Below the pieces are notes generated by a model that did no database searches, was not told the DNA's origin, and was given only the letters and a program-made list of their open reading frames with translations. The position numbers were made by a program, and so were the translations under genes. Positions 20,060 through 29,690 of a stretch of DNA of 64,000 nt are shown here, one piece after another. Origin of the DNA: Pseudoalteromonas luteoviolacea DSM 6061 (GTDB taxonomy: Bacteria; Pseudomonadota; Gammaproteobacteria; Enterobacterales; Alteromonadaceae); NCBI RefSeq assembly GCF_001625655.1, contig NZ_AUYB01000104.1, positions 1-64,000 on the forward strand, in the 5' to 3' direction. How positions within the stretch are numbered: the stretch's first letter is position 1; each line of letters opens with the position of its first letter.

Positions 20060-21046
20060 ATGAACGAACATAAGGGCAAGGTATTCTCTGCACTCGCAGG
20101 ATTGCTGTTGATTGGATATATTCTTGCGGTGTATTGGAGTTTTGAACCTGAGCAGTTTGATGTTGTTGAGCGAGCAAAAGCACAAGCCCAAGAACAAAAT
20201 GCAAAGCTTGTAACTGGCTATGTAACAACCAACACTCTAATAGAGGTGATGCAGACTTTGCTAGATAAGCCGGGTGGGTACCTGTCAAATGATGTGCTGC
20301 CACCGAGTGTTATAATGGACAATATGCCAGCTTGGGAATTTGGTGTGTTAGAAATGTCACGGGATTTGGCATTGTCAATGCGAAAAGACTTTAGTCGATC
20401 GCAGTCACAATCTACTGAGCACCCAAGCTTAAAAAAGGCGCAGCCAAAGTTTAATATCAGTTCGACTGCATGGATTTTACCAAGTGCAGAAGGTGAATAC
20501 CAAGTAGGTATAAATTACTTACGTGAATATCAGACTCAAATTGCTAATCAGGCTGAAGTCGGTAGCCAATTTTATGCGCGTGCTGACAACTTAAGAGGTT
20601 GGTTAAAAGAAGCTGAAAAACGCCTGGGAAGTTTGAGCCAGCGTTTAAGTGCAAGTGTAGGGCAAGAGCGTATTAATACAGATCTAGCCGGAGACAGCGC
20701 GGCTTTGCAAGCGACTTCAGGTATGGAGCAAACAATAGTAAAAACGTCTTGGTGGCAAATAGATGATGTTTTCTATGAGTCTCGCGGTGCCACATGGGCG
20801 CTTATACACTTTTTAAAAGCAGTAGAGCATGACTTTTCCGATGTATTAGAAAAGAAGAATGCTAAGATTAGCTTACAGCAAATTATTCGGGAGCTTGAGG
20901 CAACTCAAGAGACAGTATGGAGCCCGATGATTTTAAATGGTAGTGGTTTTGGATTTGTTGCTAATCACTCGTTAGTGATGGCTAATTATATTTCAAGAGC
21001 GAATGCGGCTCTTATAGAACTCAGTGAACTTTTAGCGCAAGGATAA
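20060..21046 (+). CDS. DUF2333 family membrane-anchored protein
   Basis: The 328-residue protein has one N-terminal membrane anchor (about 8-28) and a large periplasmic helical domain, matching COG5345/DUF2333. Recognisable blocks are KPGGYLSNDVLPPSV, MDNMPAWEFGVL and a WSPMILNGSGFGFVANHSLVMANY segment near the C-terminus. Its function is unknown in the literature I know. An AGGAGATAGG site lies close to the ATG and the gap to the copper chaperone is 8 bp. The outer-membrane protein gene follows 4 bp later, so all three are probably cotranscribed. Confidence 0.85.
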   Translation: MNEHKGKVFSALAGLLLIGYILAVYWSFEPEQFDVVERAKAQAQEQNAKLVTGYVTTNTLIEVMQTLLDKPGGYLSNDVLPPSVIMDNMPAWEFGVLEMSRDLALSMRKDFSRSQSQSTEHPSLKKAQPKFNISSTAWILPSAEGEYQVGINYLREYQTQIANQAEVGSQFYARADNLRGWLKEAEKRLGSLSQRLSASVGQERINTDLAGDSAALQATSGMEQTIVKTSWWQIDDVFYESRGATWALIHFLKAVEHDFSDVLEKKNAKISLQQIIRELEATQETVWSPMILNGSGFGFVANHSLVMANYISRANAALIELSELLAQG

Positions 21047-21050
21047 AAAA

Positions 21051-21812
21051 ATGAAAAAGTATTGTTTAGCGGCAGCGTTGTCTTTGGCTTGCCTTACACC
21101 TGCAGCACATGCTGATACTTTGTTAGGTTTGTATTTGGGAGCCGAAGGTTGGCAAAGTGAACCGGAAGGTAGCTTTGCAGAAAAAGGTAACCTTCAAGAG
21201 TTTAACTTTGAAGATGAGACATACACAAGTTTATACGCCTCATTGGAACACCCAGTTCCTTTAGTGCCAAATGTTAAATTGAAGTACACTGAACTTGAGT
21301 TAACAGGTAATACAACTCTGACAGACACCTTCGAGTTCGGTGGTAGTAACTTCACTGTTGGTACAACTGCAAATACAGTAGCGGATTTAAGCCATATTGA
21401 CTACATCCTGTATTACGAGTTGTTTGACAATGATCTGGTATCTTTTGACTTTGGTATCAATGCGAAACAGTTTGATGCAGACGTTACTGTAACTGGTGAA
21501 GTAAACGGCGCCCAAGTAACAGAAACTGTGGATTTTTCAGGTTTCGTACCCCTTGGCTATTTACGTGCAGAAGTTGGACTCCCGCTGACTGGATTGAGTG
21601 TGTTTGCAGAGGGCAGCTTACTGGCCATTGATGATAGTAAAATTCAAGACTATCAAATTGGCATTGCATGGGAGTTTATTGATAACCTAGCGGTTGATGT
21701 GGCGTTAAGAGCGGGCTATCGCTCTCTTGTATTAGAACTTGATGACATTGACGATTTTGATTCTGATATTGATGCATCAGGTCCGTTTGCAGGGTTACAA
21801 GTACACTTCTAA
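21051..21812 (+). CDS. Outer-membrane beta-barrel protein, TIGR04219-like
   Basis: The 253-residue protein has a clear signal peptide (about 1-21, ending in AHA-DT). Alternating beta strands, LPLTGLSVFAEGSLL, an acidic late loop and a C-terminal Phe indicate a small outer-membrane barrel. The GLYLGAEGWQSEPEGSF start and overall form match the TIGR04219 family of Alteromonadales/Vibrio outer-membrane proteins of unknown role. It overlaps no gene but starts 4 bp after DUF2333. A hairpin follows at 21842-21876. Confidence 0.82.
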   Translation: MKKYCLAAALSLACLTPAAHADTLLGLYLGAEGWQSEPEGSFAEKGNLQEFNFEDETYTSLYASLEHPVPLVPNVKLKYTELELTGNTTLTDTFEFGGSNFTVGTTANTVADLSHIDYILYYELFDNDLVSFDFGINAKQFDADVTVTGEVNGAQVTETVDFSGFVPLGYLRAEVGLPLTGLSVFAEGSLLAIDDSKIQDYQIGIAWEFIDNLAVDVALRAGYRSLVLELDDIDDFDSDIDASGPFAGLQVHF

Positions 21813-21841
21813 ATCGACTCAATAAGATTCAAAGTCAGGTT

Positions 21842-21882
21842 ATCGGTCTCATCTATTCTTGCTCTATGAGGCCGATGACTGT
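21842..21882 (+). terminator. Terminator after the TIGR04219-like gene
   Basis: An 11-bp stem with one G-U pair (21842-21852 with 21866-21876) is followed by GACTGTTTTG. It lies between two convergent genes; the T-tract is imperfect. Confidence 0.5.
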
Positions 21883-21886
21883 TTTG

Positions 21887-22753
21887 TTATTCCCACACTA
21901 AGTTGAACTCTTCTTCTAATGTTTTGCTCAGAAGTTGTTTGTAAGCCTTATTCACTGGTGTGTTAATTAGTTTTTTTAACTCATCTCCTGTTTGAGTCAG
22001 CTTATAATAGCTCAGTACCAAGTCATTACTTTTCGCTTCAAAATTTATTCTTTTATTTTGATATACCAGAGTTAATGACTGTCCTTTTTGTAAGCTGGCA
22101 GATTCAATCTCTTGTCTGTACATCAAATTGATATCCATCAAGGTTAGGATTTGTGGAAAACTTAAGCCAGCCTGTGACAAATTCATGGTCTCTGTACTGC
22201 CTTTACGCAGCAAATCTAATATTGAAGGCTTTTTGTAATATCCAAGAATAATGAGATAACTGTCTTCTTTTTCCAAGTAGCCACAGAGGGATGCACACTT
22301 TTGTAACGCTTCAGCTTCCCTTTGCGTCATTAACTTGAGAGTTTGTAAGCTCTTTATGGAAAATGTGCCAGGAGCAATTGATTCACCTACCAATATTTTT
22401 GCCCAGAGCTTTTGCATTGTTTGATTTGCAATGTCTTCGGCGAGTGTAATGAAATGCTCAAGCCAATCAGGATCAGGCCTACCTCGGCTTGTAACATCAG
22501 GACATAAGGTTAATGACATGCCCATAATGCTTTCAATGTTTTGTTGGCGCTGAATACGCTGCAGTTGGCTACGTTTTAAAGCTCTTTTTAATGTTCCGTG
22601 AGGGCTTTGAATAGAGAAGTTATTCTGCGAAGTTGTGTGACTATAACGGCTGTTAGTGGAAACAGGTTTAACTTGCTTTGTCATGGCGTAGCCGAGCTTT
22701 TCTTCAATTAGTAAAGCCAAACTGGATCGAGCTTGCGCATTCTTTATAGTCAT
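21887..22753 (-). CDS. TIGR03899-like conserved protein of unknown function
   Basis: The 288-residue cytosolic protein has a basic middle region (TLKRALKRSQLQRIQRQQN) and a helical segment around RGRPDPDWLEHFITLAEDI and MQKLWAKILVGE. The latter matches the DUF2806/TIGR03899 type found in Shewanella, Vibrio and relatives. The LWAKILVGE...PGTFS...TLKLM block is shared with proteins thought to sense or organise at membranes, but no activity is established. It starts 3 bp after the stop of the minus-strand gene at 22757-23281, so the two are coupled. Confidence 0.7.
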   Translation of the reverse strand: MTIKNAQARSSLALLIEEKLGYAMTKQVKPVSTNSRYSHTTSQNNFSIQSPHGTLKRALKRSQLQRIQRQQNIESIMGMSLTLCPDVTSRGRPDPDWLEHFITLAEDIANQTMQKLWAKILVGESIAPGTFSIKSLQTLKLMTQREAEALQKCASLCGYLEKEDSYLIILGYYKKPSILDLLRKGSTETMNLSQAGLSFPQILTLMDINLMYRQEIESASLQKGQSLTLVYQNKRINFEAKSNDLVLSYYKLTQTGDELKKLINTPVNKAYKQLLSKTLEEEFNLVWE

Positions 22754-22756
22754 TTT

Positions 22757-23281
22757 TTAAGACTCTACCTGTTGTAACCGAAGTTCAGAACTCATTTCGT
22801 TTGCTGCGGTTTGGAGTATTTGCGTTAAGTAATGTTTGGTAAGCAATGCGATTAGGCTACCAATAATGGGAGTCAGTACTTCGCCATTTACGTTTATAGT
22901 GACTTGATTTAAGGTCGGTTGCAATGCTATTTGCAACCGAGCTTGGTGCTCTTCATTAAAGCGCAAATGAAATTGCACTTCGTTGTTTCGACGTGAGACA
23001 AGTGTCGCGTCGACTTTTCCTCTTGCGTGTTCAAATGCTACAAAACCGCCAACATTTTCGCTATTTTCGAGTGAAATTAAATTGATATGACTTGACTGTA
23101 GAACGTTAATTGCCTGTACCCACTGCTTGGTCGAAAGCATGAATTCAGATCTCTGCGCCGATTGCTCTGTGAAAGGGACTGTTGTTGATATTTGGTACGT
23201 GGTTGGCAGTGCATTTATAGCAAGTAGTATGAAAACAAAAGCAAAAGCTGCACATTTAAGAGTTGTTTTAAATAGCTGCAC
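22757..23281 (-). CDS. Small membrane-anchored protein, START/SRPBCC-like
   Basis: The 174-residue protein has a hydrophobic N-terminal helix (about 8-25). A beta-rich domain with WVQAINVLQSS, NVGGFVAFEHARGKVDATLVSRRN and IIGSLIALLTKHY follows. The repeated amphipathic strands and final helix resemble polyketide-cyclase/START folds, a weak call. The start is GTG with an AAGGTGG site upstream; an ATG start would cut off the membrane anchor. It is the first gene of a two-gene operon with the TIGR03899-like protein. Confidence 0.65.
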   Translation of the reverse strand: MQLFKTTLKCAAFAFVFILLAINALPTTYQISTTVPFTEQSAQRSEFMLSTKQWVQAINVLQSSHINLISLENSENVGGFVAFEHARGKVDATLVSRRNNEVQFHLRFNEEHQARLQIALQPTLNQVTINVNGEVLTPIIGSLIALLTKHYLTQILQTAANEMSSELRLQQVES

Positions 23282-23461
23282 AACGCCACCTTTGTCGTTT
23301 TATTTGCGTATGAAGCAAGCGCAAGTATTTGAACATCGTCTATAATATTACTTAGGTGTTAATGGATGCGGATCGTGATAGTAAAAATCTATCATATTTT
23401 ATAAGATGAACCATAGAGAAAGCTGCTCTTGCAGATAATGATGTGATTTAGCATAAGGTGG

Positions 23462-25654
23462 ATGATGGCGTCTGAGCAAGAAGATTTTTTGTTTGCAGAT
23501 CAAGAAGTGTCTCACGAGGCCCAAGAGGTTGATACTGGCTTTTGGGATGTATTGGTTGTGGATGACGACCCAGAGATCCATTCAGTGACCAAACTGGCTT
23601 TATCTGGTGTGGAGTTTTGGGGAAGAACCTTACGCTTTCATCACGCCTACTCAGGTCAGGAAGCTGTGACAGCGTTAAAAAACAACCCAGACGTTTGTGT
23701 GTTGCTTCTCGATGTTGTAATGGAAAGCGACGATGCAGGGCTAAATGTTGTTAAACAAGTCAGAGAGGATATAGGTAACCATGCTGTGCGAATTATTCTG
23801 CGCACAGGCCAACCAGGCTATGCCCCTGAAGAAAAAGTTATTCGTGAATATGACATCAATGACTATAAAATGAAAACGGAGCTGACAAGAGGAAAGCTCG
23901 TTACCTCATTGATGACTGCAATACGATCATATCAACAGATATGTGAACTTGAGCAACAAAGTGTTGCGTTAACAAATATCTTAGAGGCTTCACAAGCTAT
24001 TCTGGGTCATACAGATATGGTGTCTTTCAGCCAAGCTGTGGTGCAACAGATAGCGAAAATTATCGGCGCGCCAGAAAATGGCATTGTTGCGGGGATTACG
24101 GGTAGCTCACGAGTAATTATTTTTGGTGGTACACAAAATTACGTTGAGTTTTTTGGAGACGGATTAGAACAGTTAGACAACGGTCGAGTTATAATGCAGG
24201 TTCAAAACTGCTTTGATCGAGAAGTTCATCAACATACTGAACACGATATTACTTTTTTATTACAAGGTAAAAGTCGCAGAGCGGCTATTTATATTGAAAT
24301 AGATCACTCACCTAGTGCTGCCCAATTGCAATTTGCTGAGATATTTCTAGCAAATGTCAGTGTTGGCGTTGACAATATTAAATTAATAAATGAATTAAGA
24401 GATGTTGCATATAAAGACACTCTCACTAGACTACCAAATAGAGCAAATTTCGTAGACTCCATCGCTAAATATTATCAACCTGATAATGATGGGCTGGTTT
24501 TTGTGCTACTCGATATTGCTCAGTTTTCTGATATTAATAATGGTTTGGGGCAGGAGGTTGGTAATCTATTGTTGCTTGCGGTCAAAGAGCGTTTGCGACT
24601 GGAGTTTCCAGAATGCCAGCTGTTATCTCGCATTGGGGCAGATGTTTTTGGACTATTGTTACCCTCGCACACTTTTGATGAACAAAGATTTATAGAAGCC
24701 ATTACAGTTCCCTACCAAGTTGGAGAGCATGTGCTGACTATGCACTTCCATATCGGCGTATGTAATCAAGCAGATTTTCATCCACTTGGTTTAGAAACCT
24801 TAAAGTTGGCTTATATTGCGCTCAATCAAGCTAAGCAGGCGCGAACAGTTCTTGATAGATATACACCCGATCTAGAAGAAAAAATGGCATGGCGACTGGG
24901 TTTGATTCGCCAATTGAGACAAGACTTTGAATTAAATAAGCTGGAAGTTTGGTATCAACCTCAATTTAGTCTTTCTTCAAACAAAGTCATTGGATGCGAA
25001 GCATTATTACGCTGGCCATCTGGTAATGGGGATTATATTTCTCCAGGGATCTTTGTTCCGCTGGCAGAAGATGCAGGCTTAATTGTTGATATTGGACAGT
25101 GGGTGTTGGAACAAGCGTGCAAATTACAACAGCAATTTACCGAACGAGGGCTCGATCTGAGTGTGGCTGTGAATGTTTCAGTGCCCCAGTTCAAGGTAAG
25201 TAATTACGCGGAGCTTGTGAAAGAAACTATTTTAAACCACGGTGTAGAACCAAACAAGATTGAGCTAGAAGTGACTGAAAGTGTGGTAATGGATGAGATT
25301 AACACAGTTATAGAGACACTAACCGAGCTAAAGTCTTTTGGTGTTGAAGTGGCTATTGATGATTTCGGCACAGGCTTTTCCTCTCTCAGTTATCTTCAAC
25401 AACTACCTTTGGCACGTTTAAAAATAGATCGCGCTTTTGTGAAGGATATTCCTGATACGGATAGTGGAGCAATAGCTGAACTGGTGATTTCTCTGGGCCG
25501 TCATCTTGGTTTAAAAACAATCGCAGAGGGAGTTGAAACGCAAGCTCAAGCAAAAATTTTAAAAGATTTAGGCTGTGATGAAGTACAAGGATTTTTACTT
25601 GCTAAACCGATGCCTAAAAAAGAGCTATTAGAGTTTTTAGCACAAAACACTTAA
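23462..25654 (+). CDS. REC-DUF3369-GGDEF-EAL c-di-GMP signalling protein
   Basis: The 730-residue cytosolic protein has a receiver domain at 29-155 with phospho-acceptor D84 (LLLDVVMESDD). A DUF3369 sensor-like domain spans about 170-310 and a GGDEF domain about 315-470. An EAL domain follows at about 485-725. The GGDEF signature is degenerate (GADVF), so no cyclase activity is expected. The EAL catalytic set is intact (EALLRW, NVSVPQF, ELEVTES, DDFGTG, K in LKIDR, EGVE), predicting c-di-GMP phosphodiesterase activity controlled by phosphorylation. No histidine kinase gene is adjacent. ATGs at 23462 and 23465 are both possible. Confidence 0.92.
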   Translation: MMASEQEDFLFADQEVSHEAQEVDTGFWDVLVVDDDPEIHSVTKLALSGVEFWGRTLRFHHAYSGQEAVTALKNNPDVCVLLLDVVMESDDAGLNVVKQVREDIGNHAVRIILRTGQPGYAPEEKVIREYDINDYKMKTELTRGKLVTSLMTAIRSYQQICELEQQSVALTNILEASQAILGHTDMVSFSQAVVQQIAKIIGAPENGIVAGITGSSRVIIFGGTQNYVEFFGDGLEQLDNGRVIMQVQNCFDREVHQHTEHDITFLLQGKSRRAAIYIEIDHSPSAAQLQFAEIFLANVSVGVDNIKLINELRDVAYKDTLTRLPNRANFVDSIAKYYQPDNDGLVFVLLDIAQFSDINNGLGQEVGNLLLLAVKERLRLEFPECQLLSRIGADVFGLLLPSHTFDEQRFIEAITVPYQVGEHVLTMHFHIGVCNQADFHPLGLETLKLAYIALNQAKQARTVLDRYTPDLEEKMAWRLGLIRQLRQDFELNKLEVWYQPQFSLSSNKVIGCEALLRWPSGNGDYISPGIFVPLAEDAGLIVDIGQWVLEQACKLQQQFTERGLDLSVAVNVSVPQFKVSNYAELVKETILNHGVEPNKIELEVTESVVMDEINTVIETLTELKSFGVEVAIDDFGTGFSSLSYLQQLPLARLKIDRAFVKDIPDTDSGAIAELVISLGRHLGLKTIAEGVETQAQAKILKDLGCDEVQGFLLAKPMPKKELLEFLAQNT

Positions 25655-25995
25655 AGGTATTCCGACAATAGGTGTTAGCACTCGCTGCACCTTCTTTTTT
25701 ATTTATAAATATTAATTTTTTAATTTAATATTTTTCCCCTTTTTAAATATTAATTTTTTTATAAATTAGTGTCTCGATATTAATATTTTTATTTTTTGCA
25801 ATAATCAAGATTTTGTTTTTTGGGTTATTTCTTTTCTTATTTATAAAGTTACAAGTTTTTTTCCGTAATATATGCAATGTACCTATTTACATGCTGTTGA
25901 CTGTAGGTGGGTAAATTAGTAACTTCTATAACGTGGGATGAAGATATTTCACATGTACTATAAAAAAAACGTAATTTTTTAATAAGGAAATATCA
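25655..25995 (+). promoter_or_regulatory. AT-rich leader upstream of the TonB-dependent receptor
   Basis: This is 341 bp without a gene. Most is T-rich, and a 15-bp direct repeat (AAATATTAATTTTTT) occurs at 25707-25721 and 25745-25759. A TTGACT element near 25893 has no convincing -10 partner. AAGGAAAT precedes the ATG at 25996. Such AT-rich stretches are typical promoter-upstream regions of highly regulated receptor genes. Confidence 0.45.
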
Positions 25996-28899
25996 ATGAG
26001 ATACTCTAAACTGTCTCAATCGATCAAGACCTCGTTAATCGCGGGTTCTATTTTAACAACAGGTTTTTCACAATTAGCAGTCGCTGAAGAGGCCGGTGCT
26101 GAAGGCAAGGTTGAACGTATTGAGGTAACCGGAAGCCGTATTAAACGTATCGCGCTTGAAGGTGCTAGTCCAGTAACGACCGTATCGGCGGAAGATATCA
26201 AAGTTGCGGGTATCACACGTATTGAAGATATCCTAAATGATATGCCAGCGGTATTTGCAGGCCAAACATCTGGTACAGCGAATGGTGCAACGGGTACAGC
26301 AACGGTTGATTTACGTAACTTAGGCCCTGAACGTACTTTGGTTCTATTAAACGGTCGTCGTTTACCAGCTGGTTCTCCATCAGCAGGTGGTATCGGCGCG
26401 GACTTGAACCAAATTCCGGCAGCACTTGTTAAACGTGTTGATGTACTAACAGGTGGTTCATCGGCAACCTATGGTTCTGATGCGGTTGCAGGTGTTGTTA
26501 ACTTCATTTTAAAAGATGACTTTGAAGGCTTCCAGTTTGAATACCAGACAGGTATGTACCAACACAACAATGATCACGATGAAATGCAAGCCGCTGTTGC
26601 TGCACGTGGCTTTGAAAACCCAGAGTCAAGCGTAACAGATGGTCGCTCAGAAGACTTCACTATCATGTTTGGTGCGAATACTGCGGACGGTCGTGGTAAC
26701 GTTGTTGCTTACGCGACTTATCGTGAAATTGACGCTATTACGCAAGACAGCCGTGACTTCAGTGCTTGTGCTATGAACTTAGACGCAGATGGTAATCGTG
26801 CATGTTTTGGTTCGGGCACCATTCCAGATGGTCGTATTACAGACTTCGATACTTTCGATTTTAAAGTAGCTGGCGACGAGTTTGTGCCTCGTGATGGTAC
26901 GTTGTTCAACTACGGTCCGTTAAACTACTTCCAACGTCCTGATAAACGTAAAACAATGGGCATGATTGGTCACTATGACCTGAATGACAATGCGACCGTT
27001 TATACTGAATTAAGCTACATGGATAACCGTACTGTTGCGCAAATCGCGCCTTCTGGTGCATTTTTCCCTGACGGTGTGAATATTTACTGTAATAACCCGC
27101 TTTTCTCAGCGCAGCAAGTTAAAGTGTTATGTACAGATCGTGGTTTAGCAGCAGACGCACTTGTTGAAGGCGCTTTCATCGGTAAGCGTAATGTTGAGGG
27201 TGGTCCTCGTCAAGACGATAGACGTCACACATCTACACGTTATGTGTTTGGTGTAAAAGGTGAAATTAACGATAGTTGGACGTATGATGCGTACGTGAAC
27301 TTTGGTGAAGTATCTTATGTTCAAACGTATGAAAATGACTTGTCTATCACTAACATCGCAAGAGCGTTAGACGCTGTTAAAGATGCTGATGGTAACATTG
27401 TTTGTCGTTCAGTTGTTGAAGGTTATGACACGAACTGTGTGCCTTGGAATATTTTTGAAACAGGCAAAGTTACTCAAGAGCAGTTAGATTACCTAATCAT
27501 TCCACTTTATTCTCGTGGTGAAACCAAGTCTAAGCAAGTCAGTGGTTATGTGGCTGGTGACTTAACTGAATACGGCATTATGGTACCAGGCACTTCTACT
27601 GGTCTTGGTGTTGTTCTTGGTTTGGAACATCGTAAAGAAGAGCTAGTACTTCGTCCAGACCGCAACTTCCAAATTGGTGATGGTGCGGGTCAAGGTGGTC
27701 CAACTGCACCTGTAGCTGGTGAGTATGATGTAGATGAGTTCTTCACTGAGCTTAATATTCCTCTTTTAGAAGATACAAGCTTTGTTGACAACTTAACGCT
27801 AGAACTTGCTTATCGTTATTCTGATTACTCAACAGGTAAAACGACAGACACTTATAAAACAGCATTTGACGTTCGCTTTAGCGATAGCTTAGGTGTGCGT
27901 GCGAGCTACCAACGTGCGGTACGTGCTGGTAATATTCGTGAGTTATTCCGTCCAACGGCTCAAGGCTTATTTAACTGGGTAGACCCTTGTAGTGGTGCAT
28001 CTCCTACAATGTCACAAGCTGATTGTGCTAAAACTGGTGTGACAGCTGACCAATATGGCAGAGTTCCTGCGAACCCAGCAGGTCAGTACAATGCTGTAAA
28101 TGGTGGTAACCCTTTACTTGAGCCTGAAGTGTCAGATACATACTCTTACGGTATTCTTTGGTCACCTGAGTTTGTTGAAGGTTTAGATATTGTTATAGAT
28201 TACTTTGATATCTCTGTTGAAAAGGCGATTACCCAAGTACCAGAAGGTGATGTTCACGCAGAGTGTGTTGCTGGTAATGCTGATTCATGTGCGGCGATTT
28301 CTCGTGATCCTAACAATGGTAACCTTTGGATTGGTACAAATGCCATTACTTCTTTAGATAGAAATATCGGTTTCATCGAAACTTCAGGTATCGATTATGA
28401 TATTACTTACCGTTATGATATCAACGATTTAGGTTCTCTTCGCTTCTCTCTTAAGGGTACTTGGTTAGATAAGTATTCTACTCAGAACTACCCAGGTCGC
28501 CCTGCTGATGATTGTACTGGTTATTGGGATAGAAACACCTGTGAAGTGCCAGTACCAGAACTACGTCAGAACTTAGCAACGACTTGGATCACACCTTGGG
28601 ATGCAAATATTACAGCAACAGTTCGTTACTATGGTGAGGTGAATGAATACACTAAAGATGCTAATAACGTTGTTTCAGATGGTCCGACTACGCTTAAAGC
28701 TATGACATACTTTGACTTAGCTGCAACGTGGAATGCTACAGACAGCATTACACTTAGAGCGGGTATTAACAACCTATTTGATGTAACACCACCACTTGTG
28801 CCAAATGGTCCAGCAGGTGAAGCAAACGGTAATACGTACCCAGGTCAATACGATGCATTAGGTCGTTACCTGTTCGCTGGCGCAACATTTAGATTCTAA
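25996..28899 (+). CDS. TonB-dependent outer-membrane receptor
   Basis: The 967-residue receptor has a signal peptide to about residue 31 (ending AVAEEAG). The TonB box/plug start is VERIEVTGSRIKR (about 38-50). The plug domain has ILNDMPAVFAGQ, RTLVLLNGRRLPAG and GGSSATYGSDAVAGVVNFIL, a 22-strand-type barrel follows, and the terminal signature FAGATFRF closes the protein. Family members import large substrates with TonB energy. The long plug-start form (GSRI plus NGRR) is common among Alteromonadales receptors for peptides or oligosaccharides. The substrate is unknown; nearby S9 peptidases make peptides plausible. No inner-membrane transporter is adjacent. Confidence 0.96.
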   Translation: MRYSKLSQSIKTSLIAGSILTTGFSQLAVAEEAGAEGKVERIEVTGSRIKRIALEGASPVTTVSAEDIKVAGITRIEDILNDMPAVFAGQTSGTANGATGTATVDLRNLGPERTLVLLNGRRLPAGSPSAGGIGADLNQIPAALVKRVDVLTGGSSATYGSDAVAGVVNFILKDDFEGFQFEYQTGMYQHNNDHDEMQAAVAARGFENPESSVTDGRSEDFTIMFGANTADGRGNVVAYATYREIDAITQDSRDFSACAMNLDADGNRACFGSGTIPDGRITDFDTFDFKVAGDEFVPRDGTLFNYGPLNYFQRPDKRKTMGMIGHYDLNDNATVYTELSYMDNRTVAQIAPSGAFFPDGVNIYCNNPLFSAQQVKVLCTDRGLAADALVEGAFIGKRNVEGGPRQDDRRHTSTRYVFGVKGEINDSWTYDAYVNFGEVSYVQTYENDLSITNIARALDAVKDADGNIVCRSVVEGYDTNCVPWNIFETGKVTQEQLDYLIIPLYSRGETKSKQVSGYVAGDLTEYGIMVPGTSTGLGVVLGLEHRKEELVLRPDRNFQIGDGAGQGGPTAPVAGEYDVDEFFTELNIPLLEDTSFVDNLTLELAYRYSDYSTGKTTDTYKTAFDVRFSDSLGVRASYQRAVRAGNIRELFRPTAQGLFNWVDPCSGASPTMSQADCAKTGVTADQYGRVPANPAGQYNAVNGGNPLLEPEVSDTYSYGILWSPEFVEGLDIVIDYFDISVEKAITQVPEGDVHAECVAGNADSCAAISRDPNNGNLWIGTNAITSLDRNIGFIETSGIDYDITYRYDINDLGSLRFSLKGTWLDKYSTQNYPGRPADDCTGYWDRNTCEVPVPELRQNLATTWITPWDANITATVRYYGEVNEYTKDANNVVSDGPTTLKAMTYFDLAATWNATDSITLRAGINNLFDVTPPLVPNGPAGEANGNTYPGQYDALGRYLFAGATFRF

Positions 28900-28951
28900 G
28901 TATCAAAGCAATAAAGTAGGTAGTAGAGCTTACTTTATAAACGCCATTAAA

Positions 28952-28977
28952 AAAGCAAACCTCTAGGTTTGCTTTTT
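28952..28977 (+). terminator. Strong terminator after the TonB receptor gene
   Basis: AAAGCAAACC (28952-28961) pairs perfectly with GGTTTGCTTT (28966-28975) around a TCTA loop, continuing into TTTTTG. It is a textbook Rho-independent terminator 50 bp past the stop. Confidence 0.9.
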
Positions 28978-29065
28978 GTTGCCTGTTGATTACGAAAAAA
29001 GTATATACAAACATTAGCCTTTAGGTGAGTTTCTCACTAACTTCGTTATCAAAGTTTAGATAGAA

Positions 29066-29326
29066 TTAAAGGCCACCTTGTGCTCCAGTGTTATTACCTC
29101 GAGAATCTAGCATCCGCTTTGCTTCTTCCTCTTGGCGATCAATCTGTTCTTGGGTACGGCATGTACGCTTACCGAAACGTGTTCCTGTTCTGGCTTCTCT
29201 TGAGCAAATTAATCCATTGTCCGCAGTAGTGTTTTGATCTGCAGTTGCACTTTGGTTTTCCGTAGATGTTGTTGAGTTACACCCTGCAAGTAGAGCAATT
29301 GCAAGTGATATTGGTATCATTTTCAT
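29066..29326 (-). CDS. Small lipoprotein of unknown function
   Basis: The 86-residue protein has a signal peptide and lipobox LLAGC (Cys at 16), followed by a Ser/Thr/Asn-rich linker and a basic segment CSREARTGTRFGKRTCRTQEQIDRQEEEAKRM. Short proteins with a C-x-RE-x-x-TG(S/T)R-x(4)-R-x-C pattern are widespread in gammaproteobacteria, with unknown function. The two Cys flanking the TGTRF core may form a disulphide. GAGGGAG lies upstream of the ATG. Expected location is the inner leaflet of the outer membrane. Confidence 0.82.
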   Translation of the reverse strand: MKMIPISLAIALLAGCNSTTSTENQSATADQNTTADNGLICSREARTGTRFGKRTCRTQEQIDRQEEEAKRMLDSRGNNTGAQGGL

Positions 29327-29690
29327 ATCAAACTCCCTCTATTTTTATAAGTTAATTGTATCAGCGGCAAAAAGTTGGGTTATTTTTCACCACATATACC
29401 TACCTTAGCGACTTTATATCGATGATACAACTACCACTCTAGTTTCAATTATTTTTTACATAAAATGTAGCTGAATAAACTGGCTTTTATTGTGTTATTC
29501 GTTGTTTTATAAATAAATTAATAAGCTCGTTTACTTCTTATTAGCATATTAAGGATAAAAGGTAGTTGACGCTTAAATAGCTGCATTCTAAATAGCATTT
29601 TCATTATTTTTTCTAAAAGTTGTGATGGCAGGGAATTTTCTACCTAATTAAGATATAATCTGGATCTTTTTTACTCAGAGCCGTCACTCT
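29327..29690 (+). promoter_or_regulatory. Divergent intergenic region, ygiQ and lipoprotein promoters
   Basis: This is 364 AT-rich bases with no ORF that looks coding. A TATAAT -10 for ygiQ lies at 29654-29659, about 32 bp before the ATG, without a recognisable -35. A second weak plus-strand candidate is TTGACG 29566-29571 with TAAATA 29589-29594. Confidence 0.4.

Noticed and set aside
25707..25759. Repeats in the TonB receptor leader as a CRISPR array
   Set aside because: Only two short AT-rich copies, no spacers of regular size and no cas genes.
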